Of a DNA stretch of 64,000 bases, positions 36,986 through 44,780 are shown one piece after another. The notes under the pieces are model-generated. The model searched no databases and was not told the origin of the DNA. It saw only the letters and a list, made by a program, of their open reading frames with translations. Position 1 is the first letter of the stretch. Each line of letters begins with the position of its first letter. Location: the NCBI RefSeq assembly GCF_024345975.1, contig NZ_JAGQCD010000009.1, positions 1 through 64,000 of the forward strand, read 5' to 3'. This stretch comes from Cyanobium sp. Cruz-8D1 (GTDB lineage Bacteria > Cyanobacteriota > Cyanobacteriia > PCC-6307 > Cyanobiaceae). A program made the translations under genes and the position numbers.

Positions 36986-37794
36986 GGCCTCCTCTCGCTC
37001 AGCGGCTGGCCCACGCCCGCCGCCTCGCGGCCGTGCTGCTCTCCAGCCAGTACGCCTACATGCTCGAGTACCGGGCCGAGATCGTGCTCTGGGCCCTCTC
37101 GGGGGTGCTGCCCTTCATCATGCTGGGCCTGTGGAGCGCCGTCGATGCGGGTGGCGGGCTGGGCATGAGCTCCCTGCAGCTGGCCCGCTACTTCCTGGCG
37201 GCGTTTGTGGTGCGGCAGTTCACGATCGTCTGGGTGATGTACACCTTCGAGGAGGACAACCTCACCGGCCGCCTGTCGCCCTACCTGCTGCAGCCCCTGC
37301 CCCTGGTGTGGCGCTACGTGGCCGCCCACCTGTCGGAGCAGGCCACCCGCCTGCCGTTCGTGGCCCTGCTGGTGGGGCTGTTCTTTCTGCTGTATCCCGC
37401 CGCCTTCTGGTGGCCCTCGCTGTCGTCGCTGCTGCTGGCGATGCTGGCCACCCTGGCCGCCTTCGCCCTGCGCTTCCTGATGCAGTTCACCCTGACGATG
37501 GTGTGTTTCTGGAGCGAGAAGGCCAGCGCCCTGGAACGGCTCCTCTACCTCCCCTACCTCTATCTCTCCGGGTTGGTGGCCCCCCTGGCGCTCTATCCCG
37601 AGGCGGTGCGCAACTTCGCCTTCTGGACCCCCTTCCCCTACATGGTCGATGTGCCCGCCAGGATCCTGGCCGGTGAGCCAGTGGCGGTGGGCCAAAGCTT
37701 CGCGGCCATGGCCGCCTGGGCCGCCCTGCTGCTGCCGATCAACCTGCTGCTGTGGCGCCGGGGGCTGCGCCACTATTCGGCCATGGGGGCCTGA
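36982..37794 (+). CDS. ABC-2 permease subunit 1
   Basis: The 270-residue protein has six hydrophobic segments and few polar residues; PLPLVWRYVAAHLSEQATRL and FLMQFTLTMVCFWSEKASAL are recognisable pieces of the ABC-2 DUF990-like permease family (PF06182). It lies between the ATPase and a second, different permease, with overlaps of 4 and 1 bases. The two permeases probably form a heterodimer. Substrate unknown. Confidence 0.85.
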   Translation: MRPPLAQRLAHARRLAAVLLSSQYAYMLEYRAEIVLWALSGVLPFIMLGLWSAVDAGGGLGMSSLQLARYFLAAFVVRQFTIVWVMYTFEEDNLTGRLSPYLLQPLPLVWRYVAAHLSEQATRLPFVALLVGLFFLLYPAAFWWPSLSSLLLAMLATLAAFALRFLMQFTLTMVCFWSEKASALERLLYLPYLYLSGLVAPLALYPEAVRNFAFWTPFPYMVDVPARILAGEPVAVGQSFAAMAAWAALLLPINLLLWRRGLRHYSAMGA

Positions 37795-38582
37795 TGGGCA
37801 GGTATCTCTCCACCCTGCGCATCTTCTGGATCGCCTCGCTGACGGCCGAACTGGAATACAAGGCCAACTTCGTGATTGAGCTGGTGGCCACGGCCGGCAA
37901 TCTGGTCGGCAGCATCTTCGTGCTGTCGCTCTTCTACGGGCGCGGCCAGTCGCTGGGGGGCTGGAGCTGGGAGGGGGCCCTGGTGGTGCTGGGGGTCTAC
38001 ACCCTGCTGGAGGGGGTCACCAGCACGCTGCTGCAACCCAACCTCAGCACGATCGTGGCCCACGTGCGCACCGGCAGCCTCGATTTCGTCCTGCTCAAGC
38101 CGATCGACAGCCAGTTCTGGCTGTCGGCCCGCACCTTCTCCCCCTGGGGTCTGCCCGGCATCGCCCTGGGGGCCGGGCTGATCGGCTACGCCGCCTGGAA
38201 GGCCGGCGCCACACCATCGCCCCTCACCCTGCTGGCGGCGGCCCTGATGCTGGTCGCCAGCCTGCTGATCCTCTACAGCCTCTGGTTCGTGCTGGCGGCC
38301 AGCAGCATCTGGTTCGTGAAGATCTGGAACGCCACCGAGGTGTTGCGCAGCGTGCTGGTGGCGGGCCGTTTTCCGGTGAGCGCCTTCCCGGCGGGACTGC
38401 GCGCTTTCTTCACCTTCGTCGTCCCGGTGGCCTTCCTCACCACGGTGCCCGCCGAGGCGATCCTGGGGCGGGCCTCCGGCCCCTGGCTGCTGGCCGGCGG
38501 CGTCGTGGCTGCCGGCTCCCTGGCACTGAGCCGCTGGTTCTGGCAGTTCGCCCTGCGCTTCTACACCTCCGCCTCCAGCTGA
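37794..38582 (+). CDS. ABC-2 permease subunit 2
   Basis: The 262-residue membrane protein (MGRYLSTLRIFWIASLTAEL) has six hydrophobic segments. DFVLLKPIDSQFWLSARTF and a C-terminal SRWFWQFALRFYTSASS are typical of the second DUF990-like permease (PF06182 group). Its ATG at 37794 uses the last base of the upstream stop codon. The following kinase begins at the very next base after its own stop. Confidence 0.85.
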   Translation: MGRYLSTLRIFWIASLTAELEYKANFVIELVATAGNLVGSIFVLSLFYGRGQSLGGWSWEGALVVLGVYTLLEGVTSTLLQPNLSTIVAHVRTGSLDFVLLKPIDSQFWLSARTFSPWGLPGIALGAGLIGYAAWKAGATPSPLTLLAAALMLVASLLILYSLWFVLAASSIWFVKIWNATEVLRSVLVAGRFPVSAFPAGLRAFFTFVVPVAFLTTVPAEAILGRASGPWLLAGGVVAAGSLALSRWFWQFALRFYTSASS

Positions 38583-39458
38583 GTGGAACCGCTCCTCCCC
38601 CTTCCCCTGGACGCTCTGCCGCCCCTGCCACCCCTGGCCCTGGCGGTGGTGGGCCATGTGGAGATGGTCAGCTTCATCGGCGTGGCGCAACTGCCAGTAG
38701 CTGGGGAGATCCTCCACGCCGACGATTTCTGTGAACTTCCCGCTGGCGGCGGTGCCGTGGTGGCGGTTCAGATGGCCCGTCTCACAGGGCAGCGCCTTCC
38801 CTTCTTCACCGCCCTGGGCAACGACGCGATCGGGCGCCGGGCTGCCGAAGAGCTCGAGGGCCTGGGGCTGGAGCTGCACATCGCCTGGCGGGAAGCCCCG
38901 ACCCGGCGGGGAATCACCTTCATCGACGCCGGCGGCGAGCGCACCATCACGGTGATCGGCGAGCGGCTGAGGCCCAACGGCGCCGATGGGCTGCCGTGGC
39001 AGCGGCTGGCCGGGGCCGACGGCGTGTTCGTCACCGCCACCGATGCCGACGGCCTGCGCCTGGCGCGGCGGGCCCGGGTACTGGCCGCCACCCCGCGGGT
39101 GCGCCTGCCCACCTTGAACGCGGCGGGCGTGAGCCTCGATGCCCTGATCGGCAGCGCCACCGATCCCGGTGAGACCTATTCGCCAGGGGATCTGGATCCG
39201 GCGCCCCGGCTCCGTATCGGCACCGAGGCCGAAAGGGGTGGGGTGCTGGATCCCGGTGGCCGCTATGCCGCCGTGCCGCGCCAGGGCCCGGTACTGGATG
39301 CCTATGGGGCCGGCGACAGTTTCGCTGCTGGCGTCACCACGGCCCTGGCCGCCGGCTGGGGCCTGCAACAGGCCATCAGCCTGGGCGCCCATTGCGGCGT
39401 GGCCTGCCTGGATGGCCGCGGCCCCTATGCCAGTCAGCTCAGGCTCAGGCGGCGCTGA
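38583..39458 (+). CDS. PfkB-family carbohydrate kinase
   Basis: The 291-residue protein starts with GTG directly after the permease stop codon. It has the family's N-terminal LALAVVGHVEMVSFIGVAQL, a Gly-rich LPAGGGAVVAVQMARLTGQ and the C-terminal catalytic GPVLDAYGAGDSFAAGVTTAL with the base Asp. PfkB enzymes phosphorylate sugars or nucleosides; the substrate is unknown. The C-terminus overlaps the convergent VOC gene by 14 bases. Confidence 0.9.
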   Translation: MEPLLPLPLDALPPLPPLALAVVGHVEMVSFIGVAQLPVAGEILHADDFCELPAGGGAVVAVQMARLTGQRLPFFTALGNDAIGRRAAEELEGLGLELHIAWREAPTRRGITFIDAGGERTITVIGERLRPNGADGLPWQRLAGADGVFVTATDADGLRLARRARVLAATPRVRLPTLNAAGVSLDALIGSATDPGETYSPGDLDPAPRLRIGTEAERGGVLDPGGRYAAVPRQGPVLDAYGAGDSFAAGVTTALAAGWGLQQAISLGAHCGVACLDGRGPYASQLRLRRR

Positions 39459-39837
39459 CCAACAGCAGCAAGCGGTTTCCCTCCGGATCAGCCAGCCAGG
39501 CCTCGGCGCCGAAGGGTTCCTGCCGCGGTGGCTCCACCGGGATGGCCCCGAGGGCCAGCATGGCGGTGTGCCAGTCGCGGAGCACCTGCAGGGGTGGGGC
39601 CTCCCCCGCCGGACGGGAGAAGCAGAGGGCCAGCCGGCCCTCGCCGCGGGGGCGGGGACGCTGGCGCGACGGGGCATAGATCTCCAGCCGCCCCTCGCCC
39701 GGCCCCAGCAAGCGCCAGTGGCGGGCGCTTGCTCCCGCCAGGGGGGGGGTCTGGAGCAGGGCGCCGTAGAAAACGGCCAGGCGCTCGGGGTCGTCGGCGG
39801 CCAGCACCAGGAAAGGGGGCGGAACGGCAGGGGTCAT
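39445..39837 (-). CDS. VOC/glyoxalase-fold protein
   Basis: From the ATG at 39837 the protein has 130 residues: TPAVPPPFLVLAADDPERLA, VFYGALLQTPP, and the C-terminal GAEAWLADPEGNRLLLLVS. These are the alternating VOC-fold repeat edges. It resembles glyoxalase/dioxygenase-superfamily proteins of unknown substrate. It is opposite to, and overlaps the end of, the PfkB gene. A divergent methyltransferase starts 66 bases away. Confidence 0.78.
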   Translation of the reverse strand: MTPAVPPPFLVLAADDPERLAVFYGALLQTPPLAGASARHWRLLGPGEGRLEIYAPSRQRPRPRGEGRLALCFSRPAGEAPPLQVLRDWHTAMLALGAIPVEPPRQEPFGAEAWLADPEGNRLLLLVSAA

Positions 39838-39903
39838 GGCAGAAAGCGCCGCCTCGGGCGCTGCGATTCGCCACCATGGCAGCAGAACACATCCCCGAGA
39901 GCC

Positions 39904-40557
39904 ATGGCGGTGCTGGTGCTGAACGAAGCGGAGCGGCGCAAGCTGGACGGCTCCGACGATGGCCTCTTCTATGCCGAGCCGCGCTTCGTGCAGCACCTTG
40001 ACGGCGCCTTCCGGCGCCGGCTGACGGCGCTCTATCGCGAGCGGATCCCCCCCTGTGCGGTGCTGCTGGATCTGATGAGCAGCTGGGTGAGTCACCTGCC
40101 GGAGGACATTCGCTACGAAGAGGTGATCGGCCACGGCCTCAACGACGCCGAGCTGGCGGCGAACCCCCGCCTGGACCGGCACTGGCTGCAGAACCTCAAC
40201 CAGGACCAGCAGCTTCCCCTGGCGGACGCCAGCGTGGATGCGGTGCTGATGGTGGCCGGCTGGCAGTACCTGCAGCGCCCCGAACCGGTGGCGGCCGAAC
40301 TGCTGCGGGTGGTGCGTCCCGCCGGCCAGGTGATCGTGGCCTTCTCCAACCGGATGTTCTTCCAGAAGGCGCCCCAGGTCTGGACCGACGGCAGCGACAG
40401 GGATCACCTCGCCTACATCAGCCGAGTGCTGCAGGCCCAGGGCTGGCCGGCCCCGCAGCTGATCGCCGAGTCGACCCGGGCCGAGGGGCCCCAAGGCTGG
40501 CTGGGGGGCCAGGGGGATCCGTTCTTCGCCGTGGTGGCCGAAAAGCCCGCGCCGTAG
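39904..40557 (+). CDS. SAM-dependent methyltransferase
   Basis: The 217-residue protein has a class I methyltransferase layout: CAVLLDLMSSWVSHLP near residue 50 (motif I-like), DASVDAVLMVAGWQYLQRPE (motif II/III) and LLRVVRPAGQVIVAFSNRMF (motif IV). The N-terminus MAVLVLNEAERRKLDGSDDG and FYAEPRFVQHLDGAFRRRL are typical of a cyanobacterial subgroup. The substrate is unknown. Followed by a PNPOx-like gene 10 bases on. Confidence 0.78.
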   Translation: MAVLVLNEAERRKLDGSDDGLFYAEPRFVQHLDGAFRRRLTALYRERIPPCAVLLDLMSSWVSHLPEDIRYEEVIGHGLNDAELAANPRLDRHWLQNLNQDQQLPLADASVDAVLMVAGWQYLQRPEPVAAELLRVVRPAGQVIVAFSNRMFFQKAPQVWTDGSDRDHLAYISRVLQAQGWPAPQLIAESTRAEGPQGWLGGQGDPFFAVVAEKPAP

Positions 40558-40567
40558 GCCACACCCG

Positions 40568-41161
40568 ATGCCGGTTCCCATCCCTACGCCAACCCTGGAC
40601 GAGCCCCTTCCCCCCTGGCGCCCGCTGCTGCGTGGGGCGCTGGAGCGACAGGGACGCTCCCCCCAGGCCCGCTGGCTGCAGCTGGCCAGCTTGGCCCAGG
40701 ACGGCACACCTCGGGTGCGCACCCTGGTGTTCCGCTGCTGGTCTGGAGCGACGGGCCTTGATCTGCTCACCGACCGCCGCAGCGCCAAAAGCGGCGAACT
40801 GAAAGGGATGGCACCACTGGAACTCTGCTGGGTGCTCCCGAGGGCCCGCTGCCAGTTTCGCCTCAGGGGCCACCGGCTCCAGCTCTCAAGCGACGAGGAA
40901 CGGCAGGCCCTGGAACGCCACTGGCAGGCCCTCACCCCCAGGGGCCGCGCCCTCTGGGGCTGGCCGGCGCCGGGGGAACCCCTGCAGCCAGACGCGCCGT
41001 TCCCGCGTGAACTCCAAGACGGCACGCCGAAGCCGGAACATTTCGAACTGCTGCGGGTGCAGCTGCAGCGGGTGGAGCTGCTGGAGCTGCTGGGTCACCC
41101 GCACAGGCGGCGCAGCTGGCGAGCCGACACGGGCTGGCAGGAGGAATGGCTCAATCCATGA
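40568..41161 (+). CDS. Pyridoxamine 5'-phosphate oxidase-like flavoprotein (Alr4036 type)
   Basis: The 197-residue protein contains PRVRTLVFRCWSGATGLDLL, TDRRSAKSGEL and LELCWVLPRARCQFRLRGH, with a C-terminal RVELLELLGHPHRRRSWRAD. This matches the PF12766 pyridoxamine phosphate oxidase-like family with FMN binding, as in Alr4036. The physiological substrate is unclear. It is codirectional with the upstream methyltransferase and may share its transcript. Confidence 0.82.
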   Translation: MPVPIPTPTLDEPLPPWRPLLRGALERQGRSPQARWLQLASLAQDGTPRVRTLVFRCWSGATGLDLLTDRRSAKSGELKGMAPLELCWVLPRARCQFRLRGHRLQLSSDEERQALERHWQALTPRGRALWGWPAPGEPLQPDAPFPRELQDGTPKPEHFELLRVQLQRVELLELLGHPHRRRSWRADTGWQEEWLNP

Positions 41162-41189
41162 GGGCATGAGTCCGGAGCTTCAGCCACGT

Positions 41190-41207
41190 TTAACAGATCT
41201 TTACAAT
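41190..41207 (+). promoter_or_regulatory. HLR1-like RpaB site with overlapping -10
   Basis: TTTAACAGATCTTTACAA reads as two TTACA-type half-sites 10 bases apart, with two mismatches to the HLR1 consensus. TACAAT at 41202-41207 inside it fits a -10 element, 25 bases before the ATG at 41233, suggesting repression by RpaB binding. Confidence 0.5.
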
Positions 41208-41232
41208 AGAATCGACTGAACGTGAGTAACCC

Positions 41233-41445
41233 ATGCTGGAAGCCCTGTTCCCCATTGTTTATATGGTCAGTTTTGCGGTGATCGCCGGCGGTGCCTTTGC
41301 CCTGATGACCCAGAACCTGCGCAGCGCTTCCGCCATGCCGGCCAAGCGGGCATCCCATCCTGAAGCTCCCGCCCCGGGGGAAGAGGTTCTCTATGTGGAC
41401 CTCAGCCGCGAACGGCTCGAGCAGCTCTACGAACAGGCCAGCTGA
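41233..41445 (+). CDS. DUF2973-like small membrane protein
   Basis: The 70-residue protein has one N-terminal membrane helix (MLEALFPIVYMVSFAVIAGG, then AFALM), a polar linker with Pro and a conserved acidic C-terminus (LYVDLSRERLEQLYEQAS). It matches the small DUF2973 family of cyanobacteria. The function is unknown. An HLR1-like element upstream suggests light-stress control. It is followed by a convergent gene 10 bases away. Confidence 0.7.
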   Translation: MLEALFPIVYMVSFAVIAGGAFALMTQNLRSASAMPAKRASHPEAPAPGEEVLYVDLSRERLEQLYEQAS

Positions 41446-41455
41446 AGGGCTCGAT

Positions 41456-42229
41456 TCAGCTGGGAAAGACGGTGATGCTGGACATCTCACGGTAGTTGTC
41501 ATCCGCCATGCTGTCGACCCGGAAGGAGGTCCAGGTGGCGAATGGTTCCGGATCCGCAGCGACCACGGGCCATTCGATTCTTCGCCTCTGATAGGTGAGC
41601 CCGACACAGGTCAGGGCCTGGTCATCGGCCATCAAGGACCAAAGCAGCCTCAGATCACTGCGTTCGTAGGGAATCTTGCCCTGCTGAATGCAGGGATCGG
41701 CTGGATATCCAGGTGAAAGACCAAGGGATCGTTGGTTCTCCCAGCAGAGATAGTCACCGTTTTCGGTGGGATAGAACCAGCAGGTTTCGTTGTCGGCCTC
41801 CCTCAGGGAGAACTGATCGAGGCACCGAATCGTCTCGATGCCAAGGCGCTCAACCGGATGGCCGGTGTCTTGCAACTCGGGGCCGCGGAGTTCGTAGGCC
41901 CCGAGCCAGAGGGATCGGGGTTCCAGATGGGGAACCAAGGCGTCACAGATCAGCCTGCGGACGGATCCAACCTCAGCGGATGGGGAGGGGTCGTCCTGGC
42001 AGGGGTCGCTGCGGAGGGGCTCAAACGGGTCGGCACCACTGACGTTGGCCTGACCCGAGGCGACCAGGTCGTCAAGGTTTTGATCGGGTGGCGTGGCGGC
42101 GCGGAACATGCGCAGGGCGACGCCGCTGCCGACGCCTAGGCGCTGGGCGGCCAGGAGATCGGCCCAGGCCACGCCATCACCGGGCAGGGCACCTTCTGGG
42201 GCCAGTACGAAGACAAGAGCGTGCGCCAT
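41456..42229 (-). CDS. Hypothetical protein
   Basis: This 257-residue soluble protein opens MAHALVFVLAPEGALPGDGV and has a conserved-looking middle (ETCWFYPTENGDYLCWENQR) and several Trp and Cys. No known domain is recognised. It is acidic and lacks a signal or membrane segment. Upstream sit a terminator and an hli gene on the same strand. The coding quality is good, so I treat it as a real gene. Confidence 0.6.
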   Translation of the reverse strand: MAHALVFVLAPEGALPGDGVAWADLLAAQRLGVGSGVALRMFRAATPPDQNLDDLVASGQANVSGADPFEPLRSDPCQDDPSPSAEVGSVRRLICDALVPHLEPRSLWLGAYELRGPELQDTGHPVERLGIETIRCLDQFSLREADNETCWFYPTENGDYLCWENQRSLGLSPGYPADPCIQQGKIPYERSDLRLLWSLMADDQALTCVGLTYQRRRIEWPVVAADPEPFATWTSFRVDSMADDNYREMSSITVFPS

Positions 42230-42261
42230 GGGGGATCGGGGTGAACGCTGCAGACATCAAA

Positions 42262-42286
42262 GCCCGGATGGCAGAGCCATCCGGGC
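42262..42286 (-). terminator. Terminator of the hli gene
   Basis: A perfect 11-bp stem (GCCCGGATGGC / GCCATCCGGGC) with a 3-nt loop lies 26 bases past the hli stop. On the minus strand it is followed by TTT. It also separates hli from the 41456 gene. Confidence 0.7.
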
Positions 42287-42311
42287 AGGAGCTGGCGAAC
42301 CTTTCGGTTGA

Positions 42312-42455
42312 TCAGCCGAGGCCGATTTGGGCGAGGATGCCTTGGCCGGTGAGGATCTCGGTGCCGAGGCCGATCACGAAACCGAGCATGGCGAGACGGC
42401 CGTTCCAGGTTTCAGCGAAGGCGACGAAGCCGAAGCGGGAGGCGGAGTCGGTCAT
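42312..42455 (-). CDS. hli: High-light-inducible protein
   Basis: The 47-residue protein, too short to be easily noticed, reads MTDSASRFGFVAFAETWNGR then LAMLGFVIGLGTEILTGQGI. The ETWNGRLAMLGF stretch carries the chlorophyll-binding Glu/Asn/Arg of the one-helix Hli (SCP) proteins of the thylakoid. It is intact and serves as a reference for the broken copy at 30776-30881. A partial HLR1-like TTTACA site lies about 32-38 bases upstream. Confidence 0.95.
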   Translation of the reverse strand: MTDSASRFGFVAFAETWNGRLAMLGFVIGLGTEILTGQGILAQIGLG

Positions 42456-42518
42456 GGAAGGAGTTTGTTTGCGAAACTTGAACACAGTGTAAACGATCGT
42501 GAAGCGTTGTGACTGTCG

Positions 42519-42779
42519 TCAGCGATGCCGTTGGCGACCCAGTGGCTCGATCCATTCCTCCAGGACGCCTGGGGTGGACGTCTTGGGCCTAAGGGTGCCG
42601 GCAGACCCCAGACGACAGCCCAGCTGGATGTCGCCCTGATCGAGCAGGCGACCGAGCCTCAGGGCGGTGGCTTCCTCCAGGCGGGAGAAGCGGTCCTGGC
42701 CATGGGCGAGCCAGGAGAGTTCGGTGGGGGTGATGATCCCGGTAGAGAGGGATTCGAAATAGAGCTCGCCGACCGTCAT
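42519..42779 (-). CDS. Small conserved protein, unknown function
   Basis: From the ATG at 42779 the protein has 86 residues (MTVGELYFESLSTGIITPTE, LSWLAHGQDRFSRLEEATAL, RLGRLLDQGDIQLGCRL). It has the look of a small helical cyanobacterial protein, with no signal or membrane region. An HLR1-like motif lies directly upstream (42784-42801). It sits upstream of hli on the same strand; both could respond to high light. Confidence 0.7.
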   Translation of the reverse strand: MTVGELYFESLSTGIITPTELSWLAHGQDRFSRLEEATALRLGRLLDQGDIQLGCRLGSAGTLRPKTSTPGVLEEWIEPLGRQRHR

Positions 42780-42783
42780 GGCT

Positions 42784-42801
42784 GATGTAACGGAACGTAA
42801 A
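42784..42801 (-). promoter_or_regulatory. HLR1-like site upstream of the 86-residue gene
   Basis: On the minus strand TTTACGTTCCGTTACATC has two TTAC(A/G) half-sites spaced 10 bases, two mismatches to the HLR1 consensus. It ends only 4 bases before the ATG, so either the true start is later or the site lies in the leader. Confidence 0.4.
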
Positions 42802-42889
42802 GATCCTGGCGCGCGGCCGGAGCCATCGTGACGGCGGGCCTCGCGGGGCCGGCCTGAAGCGACCACGTGTCCAAAGGGGGGCGTGCCTT

Positions 42890-42895
42890 TACAAT
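42890..42895 (+). promoter_or_regulatory. Consensus-like -10 element (TACAAT)
   Basis: TACAAT at 42890-42895 would start transcription near 42902. No good -35 is visible. The strong terminator at 42915 then follows at once. Confidence 0.4.
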
Positions 42896-42914
42896 TCTTA
42901 AGACGTTCTTCGGG

Positions 42915-42942
42915 GACGGGTTCGCTGACCCGTCTTTTTTTT
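42915..42942 (+). terminator. Strong hairpin terminator, possible attenuator
   Basis: GACGGGT (42915-42921) pairs with ACCCGTC (42928-42934) around TCGCTG, followed by eight T. No plus-strand gene precedes it for over 1 kb, so it can only end transcripts from the nearby promoter or act as an attenuator for the gene at 42996. Confidence 0.85.
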
Positions 42943-42995
42943 GCCCGTCTCCCCTGTCCAGATGCAGGATGTAGACGCAGTCGGCGGGGAAACGG

Positions 42996-43106
42996 ATGGA
43001 GACGGAAACGGTGCTGCCCCTCGCCGGGGCGGCGGTGCTGATCGTGATGGTGGTGGTGGGGGTCGTCGTGGTGGTGCTGCGGCCCAGCGATCTGCCGAAG
43101 CGCTGA
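42996..43106 (+). CDS. Single-span small membrane protein
   Basis: The ATG at 42996, preceded by GGGGAAACGG, starts a 36-residue protein METETVLPLAGAAVLIVMVV, then VGVVVVVLRPSDLPKR. It is one Val-rich transmembrane helix with a short basic tail. It looks like a small photosystem or cytochrome-complex subunit but matches none I know. It ends 22 bases before the photolyase gene on the same strand. Confidence 0.5.
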   Translation: METETVLPLAGAAVLIVMVVVGVVVVVLRPSDLPKR

Positions 43107-43128
43107 GAGGGATTCCTAACCTGAGGCG

Positions 43129-44748
43129 ATGGCGCTTCAGGTGGTCTGGTTCAAGCGCGATCTGCGCATCCACGACCACCGCCCCTTGGTGGAGGCGGCC
43201 CAGCGGGGCCCGGTGCTGCCGTTGTTTGTGGCAGAGCCGGAGCTGTGGCAGCGCCCTGACAGCTCGGCCCGCCAGTGGAGCTTCTGCCAGGAGGCACTGC
43301 TGGAGTTGCGCGACGCCCTGGCCGGCCTGGGCCAACCCCTGGTGGTTCGTATGGGTGAGGTGGTGGCCGTGCTCGAGGCCGCCCATCGCCGCCATGGCAT
43401 CGAGTGTCTCTGGAGCCACCAGGAGACCGGCAACCTCTGGACCTACGACCGGGACCGCCAAGTGGCCGCCTGGGCCCAGGAGCGGGGGATCCCCTGGCGA
43501 GAATGTGCCAGCTTCGGCGTTATCCGGGGGCTGAACGATCGCCGTGGCTGGGCGCGGGCCTGGGAGCAGCGCATGGCCGAACCCCTGCTGGCCCCTCCCG
43601 CCGCCCTGGTTCCCCTGGCCGGGATCGCCCACCGCACCGTGCCCAGCGCCGGCGATCTGGGCCTGACGGCGGACCTCTGCCCCCAGCGACAACAGGGCGG
43701 TCGCCTCGCCGGCCGGGAGCTGCTGGAGGGGTTTCTGGGGCAACGGGGACGCGGCTACCACCGCCGCCTCTCCAGTCCCCTGACCGCCTTCGAGGCCTGT
43801 TCGCGGCTCTCGCCCCACCTGGCCTGGGGCACTCTCTCGATGGGGGAGGTGGTGCAGGAGGCCCGCGCCCGCCGGCAGGCCCTGGCGGCGCTGCCAGCCA
43901 ACGCCAGTGCCGGCTGGCTCCGGGCGCTGGACGCTTTCATCTCGCGTCTGCACTGGCACTGCCACTTCATCCAGAAGCTGGAGCGCCAGCCCTCGATTGA
44001 GATCCGGGAGCTCCATCCCGCCACCCGGGGACTGCGCCGCACCGATCCCGAACGGCTGGCGGCCTGGAGCGAAGGGCGCACCGGGGTGCCGTTCGTGGAC
44101 GCCTGCATGCGCGCTCTGCGCGATAGCGGCTGGATCAACTTCCGCATGCGGGCGATGCTGCTGTCCTTCGCCAGCCATCACCTCTGGATTGACTGGCGCG
44201 ACAGCGGCCGTCACCTGGCCCGCCAGTTCGTGGACTACGAGCCCGGCATCCACTGGAGCCAGTGCCAGATGCAGAGCGGCACCACCGGGATCAACACGAT
44301 CCGGATCTACAACCCGATCAAGCAGGGCCTCGACCACGATCCGGATGGCCTGTTTCTGGGGCGCTGGCTGCCGGAACTGGCGGCGGTGCCAGCCGTCTGG
44401 CGGCATGAGCCCTGGCGGATGGATGCGGCCACCCAGGCGGCCAGCGGCTGCCGCATCGGCCGCGACTACCCCGCCCCGATCGTGGATGTGGCCGCCGCCG
44501 CCCGGGAGGCCCGGGAACGGCTCTGGGGCCTGCGACGCCAACCCGGCTTCGGCGCTGCCGCCGACGCCATCCAGGAGCGGCATGGATCCAGGCGTTCGGG
44601 ACTGCCCCCCTCCGGCAAGGGCGGTGGCCGCCGGCGGCGGCGCGTCGCCGCCGGCCAGCTCTGCCTGGACCTGGGCCTGGACCTGGGCCTGGACCTGGGC
44701 CTGGAACCGGGGCCAGAGGCGGACCGCGCTTCACGTTCCGTTACCTAA
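43129..44748 (+). CDS. Photolyase/cryptochrome family flavoprotein
   Basis: The 539-residue protein has the N-terminal photolyase antenna domain (LQVVWFKRDLRIHDHRPLVE) and a C-terminal FAD domain with FISRLHWHCHFIQKLERQPS, VPFVDACMRALRDSGWINFR, MRAMLLSFASHHLWIDWRD and IYNPIKQGLDHDPDGLF. These are the FAD and DNA-repair regions of DNA photolyase/cryptochrome. Whether it repairs pyrimidine dimers or senses light cannot be told. The C-terminus has a basic Gly/Arg-rich tail with a DLGL repeat. It may be cotranscribed with the 36-residue gene upstream. Confidence 0.9.
   Translation: MALQVVWFKRDLRIHDHRPLVEAAQRGPVLPLFVAEPELWQRPDSSARQWSFCQEALLELRDALAGLGQPLVVRMGEVVAVLEAAHRRHGIECLWSHQETGNLWTYDRDRQVAAWAQERGIPWRECASFGVIRGLNDRRGWARAWEQRMAEPLLAPPAALVPLAGIAHRTVPSAGDLGLTADLCPQRQQGGRLAGRELLEGFLGQRGRGYHRRLSSPLTAFEACSRLSPHLAWGTLSMGEVVQEARARRQALAALPANASAGWLRALDAFISRLHWHCHFIQKLERQPSIEIRELHPATRGLRRTDPERLAAWSEGRTGVPFVDACMRALRDSGWINFRMRAMLLSFASHHLWIDWRDSGRHLARQFVDYEPGIHWSQCQMQSGTTGINTIRIYNPIKQGLDHDPDGLFLGRWLPELAAVPAVWRHEPWRMDAATQAASGCRIGRDYPAPIVDVAAAAREARERLWGLRRQPGFGAAADAIQERHGSRRSGLPPSGKGGGRRRRRVAAGQLCLDLGLDLGLDLGLEPGPEADRASRSVT
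44665..44705 (+). repeat. 12-bp tandem repeat in the photolyase tail
   Basis: The unit ctggacctgggc occurs three times in a row plus a partial copy, encoding repeated Leu-Asp-Leu-Gly at the C-terminus. The unit is a multiple of 3, so copy-number change keeps the frame. Confidence 0.85.
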
Positions 44749-44780
44749 GGCGCCAGAATCTTCATAATTCTCCCGCCGAC

